Part shown: positions 30,287 to 37,352 of the stretch, in pieces
How the letters are laid out: every line of letters begins with the position of its first letter
Numbering within the stretch: position 1 is the first letter of the stretch
Assembly (NCBI RefSeq): GCF_003013395.1
Contig: NZ_PXZM01000029.1
Span: 221,748-285,747 of the forward strand
Reading direction: 5' to 3'
DNA: 64,000 nucleotides
From: Brevibacillus fortis
GTDB lineage: Bacteria; Bacillota; Bacilli; Brevibacillales; Brevibacillaceae
Translations under genes and position numbers: made by a program
Notes under the pieces: model-generated
What the model was told of the DNA's origin: nothing
Database searches by the model: none
The model's input: only the letters and a program-made list of their open reading frames with translations

Positions 30287-30321
30287 TCCCCACAGCCTGG
30301 TCAATTGACAGCTAGTGGGGA
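30287..30321 (-). promoter_or_regulatory. Stem-loop between the PPTase and AH-AT-ER genes
   Basis: On the minus strand TCCCCAC pairs with GTGGGGA, continued by AGC/GCT after a bulged T, enclosing a 15-nt interior with the palindrome TCAATTGA. It is followed by GTTTTGTTTATAAAAACC, a weak U-rich tract. It could be a leaky intrinsic terminator or attenuator inside the operon, or an RNA element recognised by the divergent LoaP. A TTGACC hexamer within it could alternatively be a -35 box, but the -10 17 bases on is poor. Confidence 0.55.
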
Positions 30322-30323
30322 AT

Positions 30324-31121
30324 TTATAAGCGATTTGTCATGGATTGTTCTATTTCCTGGAGTACATCCTTCACTACAGCTACACTCAACTCTGTCTTTT
30401 TCGGGTAGGTGATTGAACACACATAACTACCAAGGATAGAGGAGGCTGTACGGTATTGAGGAAAGTTTTCAAAGAGACTATAAACAACCCCATCCCTTAT
30501 CTCCATTTGGCTTATTTCATAGATGTGAAATGAAGTGGTCAAGCCTGTTTTCAAAATTTTGGATAACGCTTCCTTGACTGTCCAGCAAAGAGTGAGCGTC
30601 GTTTCATAGGAATAAGGCAGGCAAGAAAACAAGCTGCTCTCTTTCGCAGTCATTTGCGTCTCCAGAACTTTATTTTGATCAACGCTTATTCTCTCAATAT
30701 CAATCCCCATCGGAAGTTCTTCCGAAAAAGCAATGGCCGCTGCAAGATCATCACAGTGGGTAATGCTCACTTGGATATTGGGTGTATTCGGAAGGGTCAC
30801 GACAGGATGATGAAGAATGCCCTGTTCAATACATATTCGTTCTAAACTTTTTTCTCCTGACAAAAACGAAACGGCTTCTTTGGCGACATATCTCCCTGTC
30901 AGGTAGCTTTTTACTCTCCGCTCAAACTCCAAGGTAAAATAGTACTCGAATTCTTTCGCGTGCAGAAATTTTACCGCTTTTAAAAAATCTGCGGGAATAG
31001 AAAAGTAGCCAATGCACAAGCTGGCACGAAACTCTCTATCCGTTCCTTTTATCACTAATTCTTTCGTAGAAACTTGTGGAAACAGCTTGTTATCACTTTT
31101 TCGTTCTCCTCGTAAAATCAT
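30324..31121 (-). CDS. Sfp-type 4'-phosphopantetheinyl transferase
   Basis: Transfers phosphopantetheine from CoA to the ACP and PCP serines of the synthases. About 265 aa, the usual size of the Sfp/AcpT group, with the Mg-binding motif MGIDIE and the second motif CWTVKEALSKILKTGL (W, K-E-A, K). It is the most upstream gene of the minus-strand operon, 83 bases before AH-AT-ER, with a stem-loop in the gap. Two adjacent ATGs are possible: from AAGGAG the second (31121) is 6 bases away and the first (31124) only 3, so the second is preferred. The N-terminus (about 30 residues) is not clearly conserved. Confidence 0.92.
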   Translation of the reverse strand: MILRGERKSDNKLFPQVSTKELVIKGTDREFRASLCIGYFSIPADFLKAVKFLHAKEFEYYFTLEFERRVKSYLTGRYVAKEAVSFLSGEKSLERICIEQGILHHPVVTLPNTPNIQVSITHCDDLAAAIAFSEELPMGIDIERISVDQNKVLETQMTAKESSLFSCLPYSYETTLTLCWTVKEALSKILKTGLTTSFHIYEISQMEIRDGVVYSLFENFPQYRTASSILGSYVCSITYPKKTELSVAVVKDVLQEIEQSMTNRL

Positions 31122-31129
31122 CATTCACT

Positions 31130-31179
31130 CCTTGGGCATCGAATCTCCGCCTTCTCTCGTTCTACTACTATGCCAAAGG
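31130..31179 (-). promoter_or_regulatory. Possible leader RNA stem that masks the PPTase ribosome binding site
   Basis: On the minus strand CCTTTGGCAT (31179-31170) can pair with ATGCCCAAGG (31139-31130), ten positions with one mismatch, across a 30-nt loop. The second arm contains the AAGG of the AAGGAG site of the PPTase gene. A competing small hairpin TGCC-CTTT-GGCA uses the first arm. The two are mutually exclusive on paper; no measurement supports either. Confidence 0.35.
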
Positions 31180-31333
31180 GCAGAGCTTCCCCAGTTCGTG
31201 TGCAATAAAATATACACACTACCGGTTCTTCGTATGACCTCCCTACGTTCCTTTAACGTGCCGAAACATCGTTTAAATTACCACAGAGATTTTACTTTCG
31301 ATTTATACAAGCATACTCTTAACCTAGTACCTC

Positions 31334-31362
31334 TTGAAATTTCTGTAATAAATGGATACATT
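31334..31362 (+). promoter_or_regulatory. Predicted sigma-A promoter of loaP
   Basis: TTGAAA (31334-31339) and TACATT (31357-31362) are separated by 17 bases, about 135 bases upstream of the loaP start. The surrounding 31.2-31.5 kb is AT-rich and must also carry the start of the divergent PKS operon; on the minus strand TTTCAA-18-TATGCT (about 31341-31312) is a weaker candidate for that. Confidence 0.5.
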
Positions 31363-31497
31363 TAGTATACTACCACAATTTCCGAAAAGATATATACGAA
31401 ATCATTCCTATTTTTTGGGAACAACTACAAAAATCGTAGAAGCATAAAACGCTCAAGCTACCTACGAATCTACTTCATAATGAAAGGATCAACCACC

Positions 31498-32031
31498 TTG
31501 AAATGGTATGCTATTTTTGTAGAATCTGGAAAAGAAGAAGTTGTTCAAAAGTACCTCAGACTCTATTTTAATGAGCAGTCATTATTGTCCGTTGTACCGA
31601 AGAGATTGGTTCCTGAGAAGAAGTCAGGCATCGTGTATAATGTCATCAAGAATATATTTCCAGGATATGTACTTATTAAGACTGAAATGAACAACGATAT
31701 GTTCCATAAAATCAAAAAAATTCCTAGAAGTTTGCGTTTAGTAAATAGCGGTAGTTACTACTCGCAGGATGAAGGCACGTATTACTCGAGCATTGACGAA
31801 AAAGAAATCACTCCGATACTCCAATTGATGAAGAACGGTGAGGTTGTCGATTACTCAAAAGTTTATCTGGAAAATTCCACGGTTATCGTGGAATCTGGTC
31901 CGCTAAAAGGACTGGAAGGTATTATCAAAAAAGTGGATAAGCACAAAAACAGGGCAAAAATTTTTCTAACCTTTATGGGAGTAGAGAAAACAATTGATGT
32001 AGGAATTGAAATCCTCTCAAAGCCTTCGTAA
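31498..32031 (+). CDS. loaP: LoaP-type NusG paralogue, antitermination factor
   Basis: About 177 aa with an N-terminal NGN domain (KWYAIFVESGKEEVV ... FPGYVLI) and a C-terminal KOW domain (GPLKGLEGIIKKVDKHKNRA). LoaP proteins are specialised NusG paralogues that in Bacillus velezensis promote read-through of intrinsic terminators in the long difficidin and macrolactin operons. Divergence from a PKS operon here fits that role. I prefer TTG at 31498 because AAAGGA lies 9 bases before it and the family begins at the KWYA segment; an in-frame ATG at 31480 lacks a site. Action on the adjacent operon is inferred from position and family. Confidence 0.9.
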   Translation: MKWYAIFVESGKEEVVQKYLRLYFNEQSLLSVVPKRLVPEKKSGIVYNVIKNIFPGYVLIKTEMNNDMFHKIKKIPRSLRLVNSGSYYSQDEGTYYSSIDEKEITPILQLMKNGEVVDYSKVYLENSTVIVESGPLKGLEGIIKKVDKHKNRAKIFLTFMGVEKTIDVGIEILSKPS

Positions 32032-32065
32032 ATGGGAGCGTCAATCTAGCAAACTTACGAAACAT

Positions 32066-32118
32066 AAAAACACACTTTCTCTCAGCGTTTTTGTACTGAA
32101 AGAAAGTGTGTTTTATTT
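32066..32118 (+). terminator. Terminator after loaP
   Basis: A long inverted repeat (arms ACACACTTTCT and AGAAAGTGTGT, extended by A/T pairs) with a 20-base loop, followed by TTTATTTT. It ends the loaP transcript and isolates the lipase genes. Confidence 0.85.
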
Positions 32119-32316
32119 TAGAAGGCACAAGCCCGATAAGCAGTCATATATTTTCTTCATACAAGCACACATTCCCTGATAAAAACATAGGCTCATGGTA
32201 AGTGTCATTCGAATAGGATTGCCATGCTTTCATTTGCGAGAGACAGACAAGAGTTCGCTGTACGACCTTTTAAAAGCGTTCGTTACCTATTCTTGTTCGG
32301 AAAGGAATTTGTATAC

Positions 32317-33162
32317 ATGGTTTTCTGGGACGAAAACAACATGTTTACTAGTAAAGCGGCCATTTTCCTTGCAGCCATGAGCTATCAGACTTATCCATTC
32401 TATTTTGAAGGGAAGCTTACCTTACCTAAAGGTTTTCAGCTTCGATACACCATTCGTACTTCTGCTGACGTAGAGAATCCAACCGAACATATATATGGAT
32501 TTGTGGCAGATTCAAAAGATGAAATCATCATTGCCTTCAGAGGGTACGCGGCATATCCGGCGGACCTTTTAGCAGCCTATGACATCCTCCAAGTCCCCTA
32601 TCCTTTTGTTGCAGATGCAGGGAAAACCTCACGTGGATTTACGTGCCTGTATCAATCAACGCGGGATCGGTTCATCAGAAAAATAAATCAGTTTTCAGCA
32701 TCTAAAAAGCTGTTTATAACTGGCCACAACTACGGCGGCGCTCTGGCTGTACTGTCTGCTTTAGATATTGCGGTAAACACGAAGCTTAGGCAACCAATCG
32801 TTTATACCTATGGCAGTCCGCGTATTGGGAACCCTGCATTCGCCTCACGCTTCAATCAAGTCGTTACCAATAGTCTACGCATTGTAAATGTCCACGACTC
32901 TTTTCCTACCTTTCCTGATCAAAAGTATCCGCCTCCTTTTACCAAGGAGGGTATCTATTATCAACATGTAAAAAACAAGTTTCCGCTCTCGTTTCAACTA
33001 AATAATACTCCCCGTAACGATAGCATCGCCTGCTATTTTCAAAACATTAGTCAGCTTAACCCTCAATATGCCCAATCCCTCTGTATGGAAAATCCCGGGT
33101 TTTGTCCCGATACCGATACGTGTATTCCGTTTCAAGGCAAATGCAAACCTTTACGGCCTTAA
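32317..33162 (+). CDS. Class-3 lipase-like protein with replaced nucleophile
   Basis: 281 aa, Lipase_3 fold, clearly paralogous to the next gene. The nucleophile elbow reads GHNYGG: the catalytic serine is Asn138 (codon AAC). The other expected positions remain: VHDSFPTFP with the acid and YYQHV with the histidine. The C-terminus carries a cysteine motif (CPDTDTCIPFQGKC) shared with the paralogue. No signal peptide. It is probably a non-hydrolytic homologue, perhaps a lipid-binding or regulatory partner, or a decaying duplicate; the frame is intact. Start chosen at ATG 32317 because AAAGGA lies 10 bases upstream. An in-frame ATG at 32224 would add 31 residues of unlikely composition. A 23-base gap to the second gene suggests one transcript. 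Confidence 0.85.
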   Translation: MVFWDENNMFTSKAAIFLAAMSYQTYPFYFEGKLTLPKGFQLRYTIRTSADVENPTEHIYGFVADSKDEIIIAFRGYAAYPADLLAAYDILQVPYPFVADAGKTSRGFTCLYQSTRDRFIRKINQFSASKKLFITGHNYGGALAVLSALDIAVNTKLRQPIVYTYGSPRIGNPAFASRFNQVVTNSLRIVNVHDSFPTFPDQKYPPPFTKEGIYYQHVKNKFPLSFQLNNTPRNDSIACYFQNISQLNPQYAQSLCMENPGFCPDTDTCIPFQGKCKPLRP

Positions 33163-33185
33163 AACTCAGAAAGGAAGTCACCTGA

Positions 33186-34001
33186 ATGATCGATCGGATT
33201 AACAGCGAAGATGCGATATTGCTTGCAGCCATGATCCATCAGGCATATCAGCTCTTTGAAACAGATTCACTTGTCTTGCCAAAAGGGTATCATCAGCGCT
33301 CGACTATTCGAGCATTAGCTGGTATTGAAACACCGGAGCCGGAGGTATTTGGTTTTGTAGCCGAGTCACAAGACAGTATCGTTGTCACGTTTCGGGGAAC
33401 CCGCACATTTAACGACAATGAGTCTGATCAAGATTTGTATCAAGTCCCCTATCCTTTTGTTAAAAAGGCTGGAAACACCCATCGCGGGTTTACTTGTATT
33501 TATCAATCAGCGAGAGATGAATTGATTCGGGAGTTGAGCAAGCTATCAAGATCGAAAAAACTATTTGTCGCGGGACACAGTTTAGGGGGCAGTTTGGCTG
33601 TACTTGCTGGATTGGATATTGCGGTGAATACGAAGTTTCCCCATCCTTTTGTGTATACGTATGGGAGTCCTCGTGTCGGAGATCCTATCTTTGTTTCGCG
33701 GTTTAATGAGACCGTAAAAAACAGTGTTCGGATCGTGAATGTTCATGATATTATTCCGACTCTGCCGTCCAAAGTGTATCTGCCTCCGTTTACAAAAAAA
33801 GGATTGTACTATCGGCATGTGGATCGGAAGTATTTGTTGGATTTTCAGTTGAATAGTTTGGCTGTAAGAAATCATGAGATTGTTTGTTATTTTAAGTTCC
33901 TGGGGCGGGAAAATCCGGAGTTTACTGAGAGGTTATGTGCAGAGAATGAGGGCTTTTGTCCGGACACGGAGATGTGTGTGCCTTTTTTTGGAGGGTGTTG
34001 A
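33186..34001 (+). CDS. Class-3 lipase (Lipase_3 family)
   Basis: 271 aa alpha/beta-hydrolase of the fungal-lipase-like class 3. Full triad signs: GHSLGG (Ser132), VHDIIPTLP with the acid, YYRHV with the histidine. The TFRGTRT segment matches the family's oxyanion and lid-hinge region. The C-terminal tail CPDTEMCVPFFGGC has three Cys and may be disulphide-linked. No export signal is visible, so acylglycerol or acyl-ester hydrolysis is predicted without certainty about location. AAGGAAG lies 9 bases before the ATG. Some of its sequence is nearly identical to the upstream paralogue (for example VPYPFV and DIAVNTK), so the pair arose by duplication. Confidence 0.9.
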   Translation: MIDRINSEDAILLAAMIHQAYQLFETDSLVLPKGYHQRSTIRALAGIETPEPEVFGFVAESQDSIVVTFRGTRTFNDNESDQDLYQVPYPFVKKAGNTHRGFTCIYQSARDELIRELSKLSRSKKLFVAGHSLGGSLAVLAGLDIAVNTKFPHPFVYTYGSPRVGDPIFVSRFNETVKNSVRIVNVHDIIPTLPSKVYLPPFTKKGLYYRHVDRKYLLDFQLNSLAVRNHEIVCYFKFLGRENPEFTERLCAENEGFCPDTEMCVPFFGGC

Positions 34002-34027
34002 TTCCATTGAATCACTCTCTTTTTTTA
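33999..34027 (+). terminator. Terminator after the lipase pair
   Basis: TGATTC-CATT-GAATCA hairpin overlapping the TGA stop codon, then CTCTC and a run of seven T. Confidence 0.7.
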
Positions 34028-34146
34028 TTGCCTGGCGTCTTCAGTCTATCGAGTAAAATGCTTATCATGTCTAGCCAAATCGTATAACGTAGCTCTGCTA
34101 CCTTTCCGCTGTAAGAGTAAAAATATAACAAAAAATCCCATTTGTA

Positions 34147-34175
34147 TTGATAACTATTATCATTTAGGCTATAAT
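34147..34175 (+). promoter_or_regulatory. Sigma-A promoter overlapping a Fur-box-like palindrome
   Basis: TTGATA (34147-34152), 17 bases, TATAAT (34170-34175). The palindrome TGATAACTATTATCA at 34148-34162 matches the Bacillus Fur 7-1-7 pattern (TGATAAT-N-ATTATCA) at all but one arm position and covers the -35 and spacer, where binding would block polymerase. Iron repression of the next gene is inferred. Confidence 0.75.
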
Positions 34176-34245
34176 GACTTTGGTGGATATATTTTCCATT
34201 TTTCCACTTTCGCTCACGGATGATATAAAAGGAGGAGTTACAGTT

Positions 34246-34659
34246 ATGAAAAAAGCCATGTTAGCAGGGGCATTTGCAGTTGCATTACTTTCAGGTGCAA
34301 ATTTGCCAGGATTGGAAGTCTCAAAAGCTAGCGCAGCAACTGTGGATTTAGACATTCAAGAGGTTACGAAATACTATTCTCTTAGTTCATACGAAGTGAC
34401 TCAAAAAGAATCTTTTCCGCTAAAAAAGGGAGAAGAACTTACGATCTTTGTAAACAATTCAGGATTCCCGATTTCTTATACAGTCTTTGATGCGGATAAT
34501 CAAGTAATTGGTACATACCAAGCTAACTCACCTTACGGACGCATCTTCAAAGCGCAAAAAGACGGCAATATTTCTGTACAATTTCAGGCAGGTGCGAATT
34601 CTTCCTATATGAAAAAAATGAATTTTACAGCTAAATTCGCTATTTCCAAGTTTCATTAA
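34246..34659 (+). CDS. Small secreted protein, probably Fur-regulated
   Basis: 137 aa. N-terminal Sec signal: Lys-Lys, a hydrophobic stretch, and a probable cleavage after SKASA near residue 29. The mature part of about 108 aa has alternating hydrophobic and polar residues suggestive of a beta-sandwich, no cysteines and no recognised motif. GGAGGAG is 8 bases before ATG 34246; an in-frame ATG further upstream at 34174 falls in the promoter and is not credible. The preceding promoter overlaps a Fur-like box, so a role under iron limitation (surface binding or protection) is possible, but no haem- or siderophore-binding family is recognisable. Confidence 0.85.
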   Translation: MKKAMLAGAFAVALLSGANLPGLEVSKASAATVDLDIQEVTKYYSLSSYEVTQKESFPLKKGEELTIFVNNSGFPISYTVFDADNQVIGTYQANSPYGRIFKAQKDGNISVQFQAGANSSYMKKMNFTAKFAISKFH

Positions 34660-34668
34660 TTGATAAGG

Positions 34669-34707
34669 GGCTGTCTCAAAAGTCGATTTTCTGACTAAGA
34701 GGCAGCC
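34669..34707 (+). repeat. Inverted repeat after the secreted protein gene
   Basis: GGCTGTCTC at 34669-34677 pairs with GAGGCAGCC at 34699-34707 (nine pairs, one G-T), loop 21 bases, no T run on the plus strand. The GGGGCTGTCTCAAAAGTC wording resembles the termini of some Bacillota insertion sequences, so this could be an IS or MITE relic or a weak terminator. Confidence 0.45.
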
Positions 34708-34754
34708 TTCGGTAAATTTCTGTCCGGTTGTATTCAAATATAATCCCGGCGAAA

Positions 34755-34787
34755 CAAAATAAGAACCCCCTTGTCTACTAAGGGGGG
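34755..34787 (-). terminator. Terminator of the agr-like operon
   Basis: On the minus strand CCCCCTT-AGTAGAC-AAGGGGG is followed by TTCTTATTTTG. It lies 140 bases after the agrD stop codon. Between them I see no further gene. Confidence 0.7.
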
Positions 34788-34925
34788 GAAAGTTATAAAC
34801 AAATAATCTAAAAAAGCAGTCAATAAGTACACGGATTTTATAAAGTTAGCATTTACAATAGCGCAATGGAGCAACCTGTTTTCCTGGTTCGATAATAGAA
34901 GGAATCCAAATCAGAACATTGCTCC

Positions 34926-35063
34926 TTATTTCTTTAATTCCTCTGGGATTTCAGGTTTCCCCACAAAACCGAAGGAGGCTGTAGATACCGCCAGTACAGC
35001 AACAAATGAAGCAATTGCAGAAACATGTTTTGCAACGAACATCATCGTTTTGTTTTTCATCAT
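34926..35063 (-). CDS. agrD: AgrD-like autoinducer peptide precursor without cysteine
   Basis: 45 aa: N-terminal amphipathic/hydrophobic leader (1-27), core, and an acidic tail PEIPEELKK. Aligning the tail with the VEVPKEL of Staphylococcus aureus AgrD places Ser30 at the position of the thiolactone cysteine and gives a predicted five-residue ring S-F-G-F-V (30-34), cleaved before Gly35. There is no cysteine in the whole peptide, so a serine lactone, as in GBAP of Enterococcus or the S. intermedius peptide, is the natural prediction. The ATG overlaps the agrB stop (ATGA) and has AAAGGAGGTG 6 bases upstream. Confidence 0.88.
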   Translation of the reverse strand: MMKNKTMMFVAKHVSAIASFVAVLAVSTASFGFVGKPEIPEELKK

Positions 35064-35587
35064 TTTCCACCTCCTTTCAATGGAATCAGTGTCAGTGATT
35101 GCACAAAGAAGGTCTTAACCAGTGTCTCGCTGTCTATGAGAAATAAAGAACTAACGATCATAATTGAAATGATCTTGAGGAAAAAAGTGTGCTTTTGTTT
35201 GAAGATCCGTGATTGCATTTCCATTCCTTGCGGTGCAAACAGTGCAACTAGGACGAGTGTGATGATAATAATTGGGGTGACAAAATCATTAGGTAGGTTA
35301 ACTAGAGGGATTATTACAGCTCCCCCTATACTTGTCATAGTGCAGTAGACAGACGATGAATAGTGAAATCCTCCCGAAAATTGGCGTAGCACTAAAAAAC
35401 CAGCTAAGGTGATCAATGTTTCATAAAAGGTTCCTATCATTAGTGAAATGGTAAGGCTAGTAGTAATGATGAGAAGCATGTTAATGATAAGGATTAACCC
35501 AAATTTCATTGTAGGGACTGACTTCGTTTCATGTGGATTGATCTGCTTTAGTTGAATGGCTATTCTTTCAGCAAGCGTTTCAATCAT
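35060..35587 (-). CDS. agrB: AgrB-like peptide-processing membrane endopeptidase
   Basis: About 175 aa with several hydrophobic segments. It carries the AgrB signature LRQFSGGFHYSSSVYC, in which His75 and Cys82 are seven residues apart, as are His77 and Cys84 of the staphylococcal enzyme. AgrB cleaves the C-terminal tail of AgrD and makes the cyclic ester at the membrane. Start set at the inner ATG (35587), 9 bases after AAAGGG; the earlier ATG at 35596 has its site too close. It overlaps the upstream membrane-protein gene and the downstream agrD gene, so the three are translationally coupled. Confidence 0.9.
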   Translation of the reverse strand: MIETLAERIAIQLKQINPHETKSVPTMKFGLILIINMLLIITTSLTISLMIGTFYETLITLAGFLVLRQFSGGFHYSSSVYCTMTSIGGAVIIPLVNLPNDFVTPIIIITLVLVALFAPQGMEMQSRIFKQKHTFFLKIISIMIVSSLFLIDSETLVKTFFVQSLTLIPLKGGGK

Positions 35588-36236
35588 ATTCCCCATCCCT
35601 TTTTATAGCCAGCCACGCTAGTATAGTAATTGCAAGAGCCATCCCAAGGAAAATCCACACTAAAGAAGCAATTCCATGTGTTTTCGCTAAATTAAACAAG
35701 ACCGTTATCAATACGCCTGTTACAATGATTAGCGACAAAATAACCATGTTGATTCTATGGTATAAAGAGAAATGCGCTCCATCTCTGACAAATGAAAAAT
35801 GAAGATTACCTTTTCTAAGTCCATAACATAATGCAAAGGTAAGTAATGCCGTGCTTGTCTGGAATATGTACCCCATCCTGATACTTCGATCCTGTAACGA
35901 TTCCATTGACTCTAAGGTTCCTGTGGCTGTCAGGATAAACACTTCCACCATCTGAATGCCCAAGTATATTCCCGCGGTTAAAATGGTCATTAAGGCTGCA
36001 TGTCCCCAATTAACGCCCCATACTGTGATTAATGCCCAACAGATTATGAATGCTTGGGCGATGGTTGCATAGTCTCCATATGGAGTAAATTGTCGTAGCC
36101 CAAACGAGGTAAGCATTAATAGCAGACTCACAAAGAGAATACGGTTGATATGCCTCCAAAACTCAAACCTAAATATCGTAAACATAAGCGCAAATATTGC
36201 GAGGTATTCTAATGTCGAAAATAGAACCAACAGCAT
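35580..36236 (-). CDS. Polytopic membrane protein, like an AgrC sensor domain without kinase
   Basis: 218 aa with about six or seven hydrophobic segments, ending shortly after the last one with KRDGEYD. Topology, length and position next to agrB-agrD resemble the N-terminal sensor half of AgrC-type receptors, but no HisKA-like or HATPase domain follows in this frame; agrB overlaps its 3' end. No other kinase or response regulator is present in the neighbourhood. It could be a peptide receptor that signals through another protein, an exporter or immunity factor for the peptide, or a truncated kinase. The family is not recognised with certainty. GGGGTGA precedes the ATG. Confidence 0.75.
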   Translation of the reverse strand: MLLVLFSTLEYLAIFALMFTIFRFEFWRHINRILFVSLLLMLTSFGLRQFTPYGDYATIAQAFIICWALITVWGVNWGHAALMTILTAGIYLGIQMVEVFILTATGTLESMESLQDRSIRMGYIFQTSTALLTFALCYGLRKGNLHFSFVRDGAHFSLYHRINMVILSLIIVTGVLITVLFNLAKTHGIASLVWIFLGMALAITILAWLAIKRDGEYD

Positions 36237-36308
36237 TTGACTTTATCACCCCAATTACTGATTGATTGTTCTATTCTACTGAAAATGCCATAATCCTGTT
36301 TTTGTTTA

Positions 36309-36554
36309 CTATTTTTTACAATCGGAAGTGGTCTGAGTGAAATTTCGTGACTGGGGTATGGCGCAATTCAAGTTCCAAGCTGCTGCAGCCGAATGATCCT
36401 CTTGCTTATCGCCAGCCATGTATTGAAAAATGCGCCGTAGAGCGCTGTCCATAAATTCACTGATTGGCATCCCCTTTTCCTGTGGCTCGATCCGTTTCGC
36501 CCCAGTATCAAATACTTTGTGTTGTCCGTCGTCTAAAATGCCGGCAACCTTCAA
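36309..36554 (-). CDS. Small phage-type protein resembling DUF5664 dATP/dGTP diphosphohydrolase
   Basis: 81 aa from a TTG with AAGGAGGAG six bases upstream. The segment SEFMDSALRRIFQYMAGDK and the following H-S-A-A-A-A-W-N-L-N resembles the helical core of small phage proteins annotated as DUF5664 / dATP-dGTP diphosphohydrolase-domain. The C-terminal dozen residues look like run-on sequence, suggesting truncation. Part of a decayed prophage region. Function not established. Confidence 0.5.
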   Translation of the reverse strand: MKVAGILDDGQHKVFDTGAKRIEPQEKGMPISEFMDSALRRIFQYMAGDKQEDHSAAAAWNLNCAIPQSRNFTQTTSDCKK

Positions 36555-36772
36555 TGTTCTCCTCCTTTTTACCCTCCGTACCCCGCATGCCCTAGATGCC
36601 AGCGGCAGCAATGAAAGCACATACCCTATTTTTTATTGAATGTTTGTGATAGCAGAAAAATAAATTGTTTGGTTGATAGCTCATACTGCACTTCGGGCAA
36701 AAAATTATTTGGTCCATCTACTTCACTCCTGAAATATTATGTTAAAAAATGAAACTTTCAAAAATACAATAA

Positions 36773-37092
36773 CTATTTTATCGGATTTTTTGTAATTATT
36801 GTTAGATAACGGTTTCTGTTATCCAAATCAATGGCTAGGGAGAGATTCTGAAATGAAGAAATTAGCGTCGCGCTATAATGCTCATCCGTTGTTTCAATAT
36901 CGATCCAAATGCCATGTTGAGGCTTCCGCGCCTCCTCCACCAGCGCGTCCATACCTTCCCACGTGGTGGAATAAGACGGTAGTATGTTTTTTGGCATTGG
37001 ATTTGACTTAATCATCCACGGTTTTTTATCCCGCAGCACCTTGTACCCAACGCCTCCGCTACTTTGGCATCCAACTCACGCTCTGCTTACAT
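36773..37092 (-). pseudogene. Phage-type protein relic (ABA-sandwich-like), nonsense and frameshift
   Basis: AAAGGAG precedes an ATG at 37092 that is followed at once by TAA. After it the frame reads A-E-R-E-L-D-A-K-V-A-E-A-L-G, typical of the start of small phage proteins, and then jumps one frame to read YKVLRDKKPWMIKS and later PSYSTTWEGMDALVEEA. The Y-S-T-x-W-E segment is typical of phage ABA-sandwich-domain proteins. Codon 2 nonsense plus a frameshift near 37045 mark it as a relic, although an 88-codon frame remains open from 37039. Confidence 0.5.
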
Positions 37093-37177
37093 CGCCTACT
37101 CCTTTCGTTTCTACTGCACGGAATACTAATTCAGTCTCTATCTCATACATGCTCCAGCTAACAACGCCTTCCTGCAT
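37076..37177 (-). CDS. Very short phage-type reading frame
   Basis: 33 codons from ATG 37177 overlapping the start of the relic above. A strong AAGGAGG lies about 25 bases upstream, before an ATA in the same frame, so the true start codon may have been lost. Composition is plausible (acidic, no repeats) but there is no recognised family. Confidence 0.25.
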   Translation of the reverse strand: MQEGVVSWSMYEIETELVFRAVETKGVGDVSRA

Positions 37178-37352
37178 TTCTATACGAAATATGGATTGAA
37201 CCTCCTTTTTATCTCCCTTAACTTGCTGGCACCTTTCATATCTATTTTTATCAATTACACACCCGATCTAAATATCCATATATTCACATTAAAGTAAGTT
37301 TTTTTTGTATACTTATATTGTTTCCAAAATACCGATTTAAAGGAGTGTTTAA

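Noticed and set aside
34669..34707. Inverted repeat as a complete insertion sequence
   Set aside because: Only one end-like motif is present, no second copy or target duplication was found.
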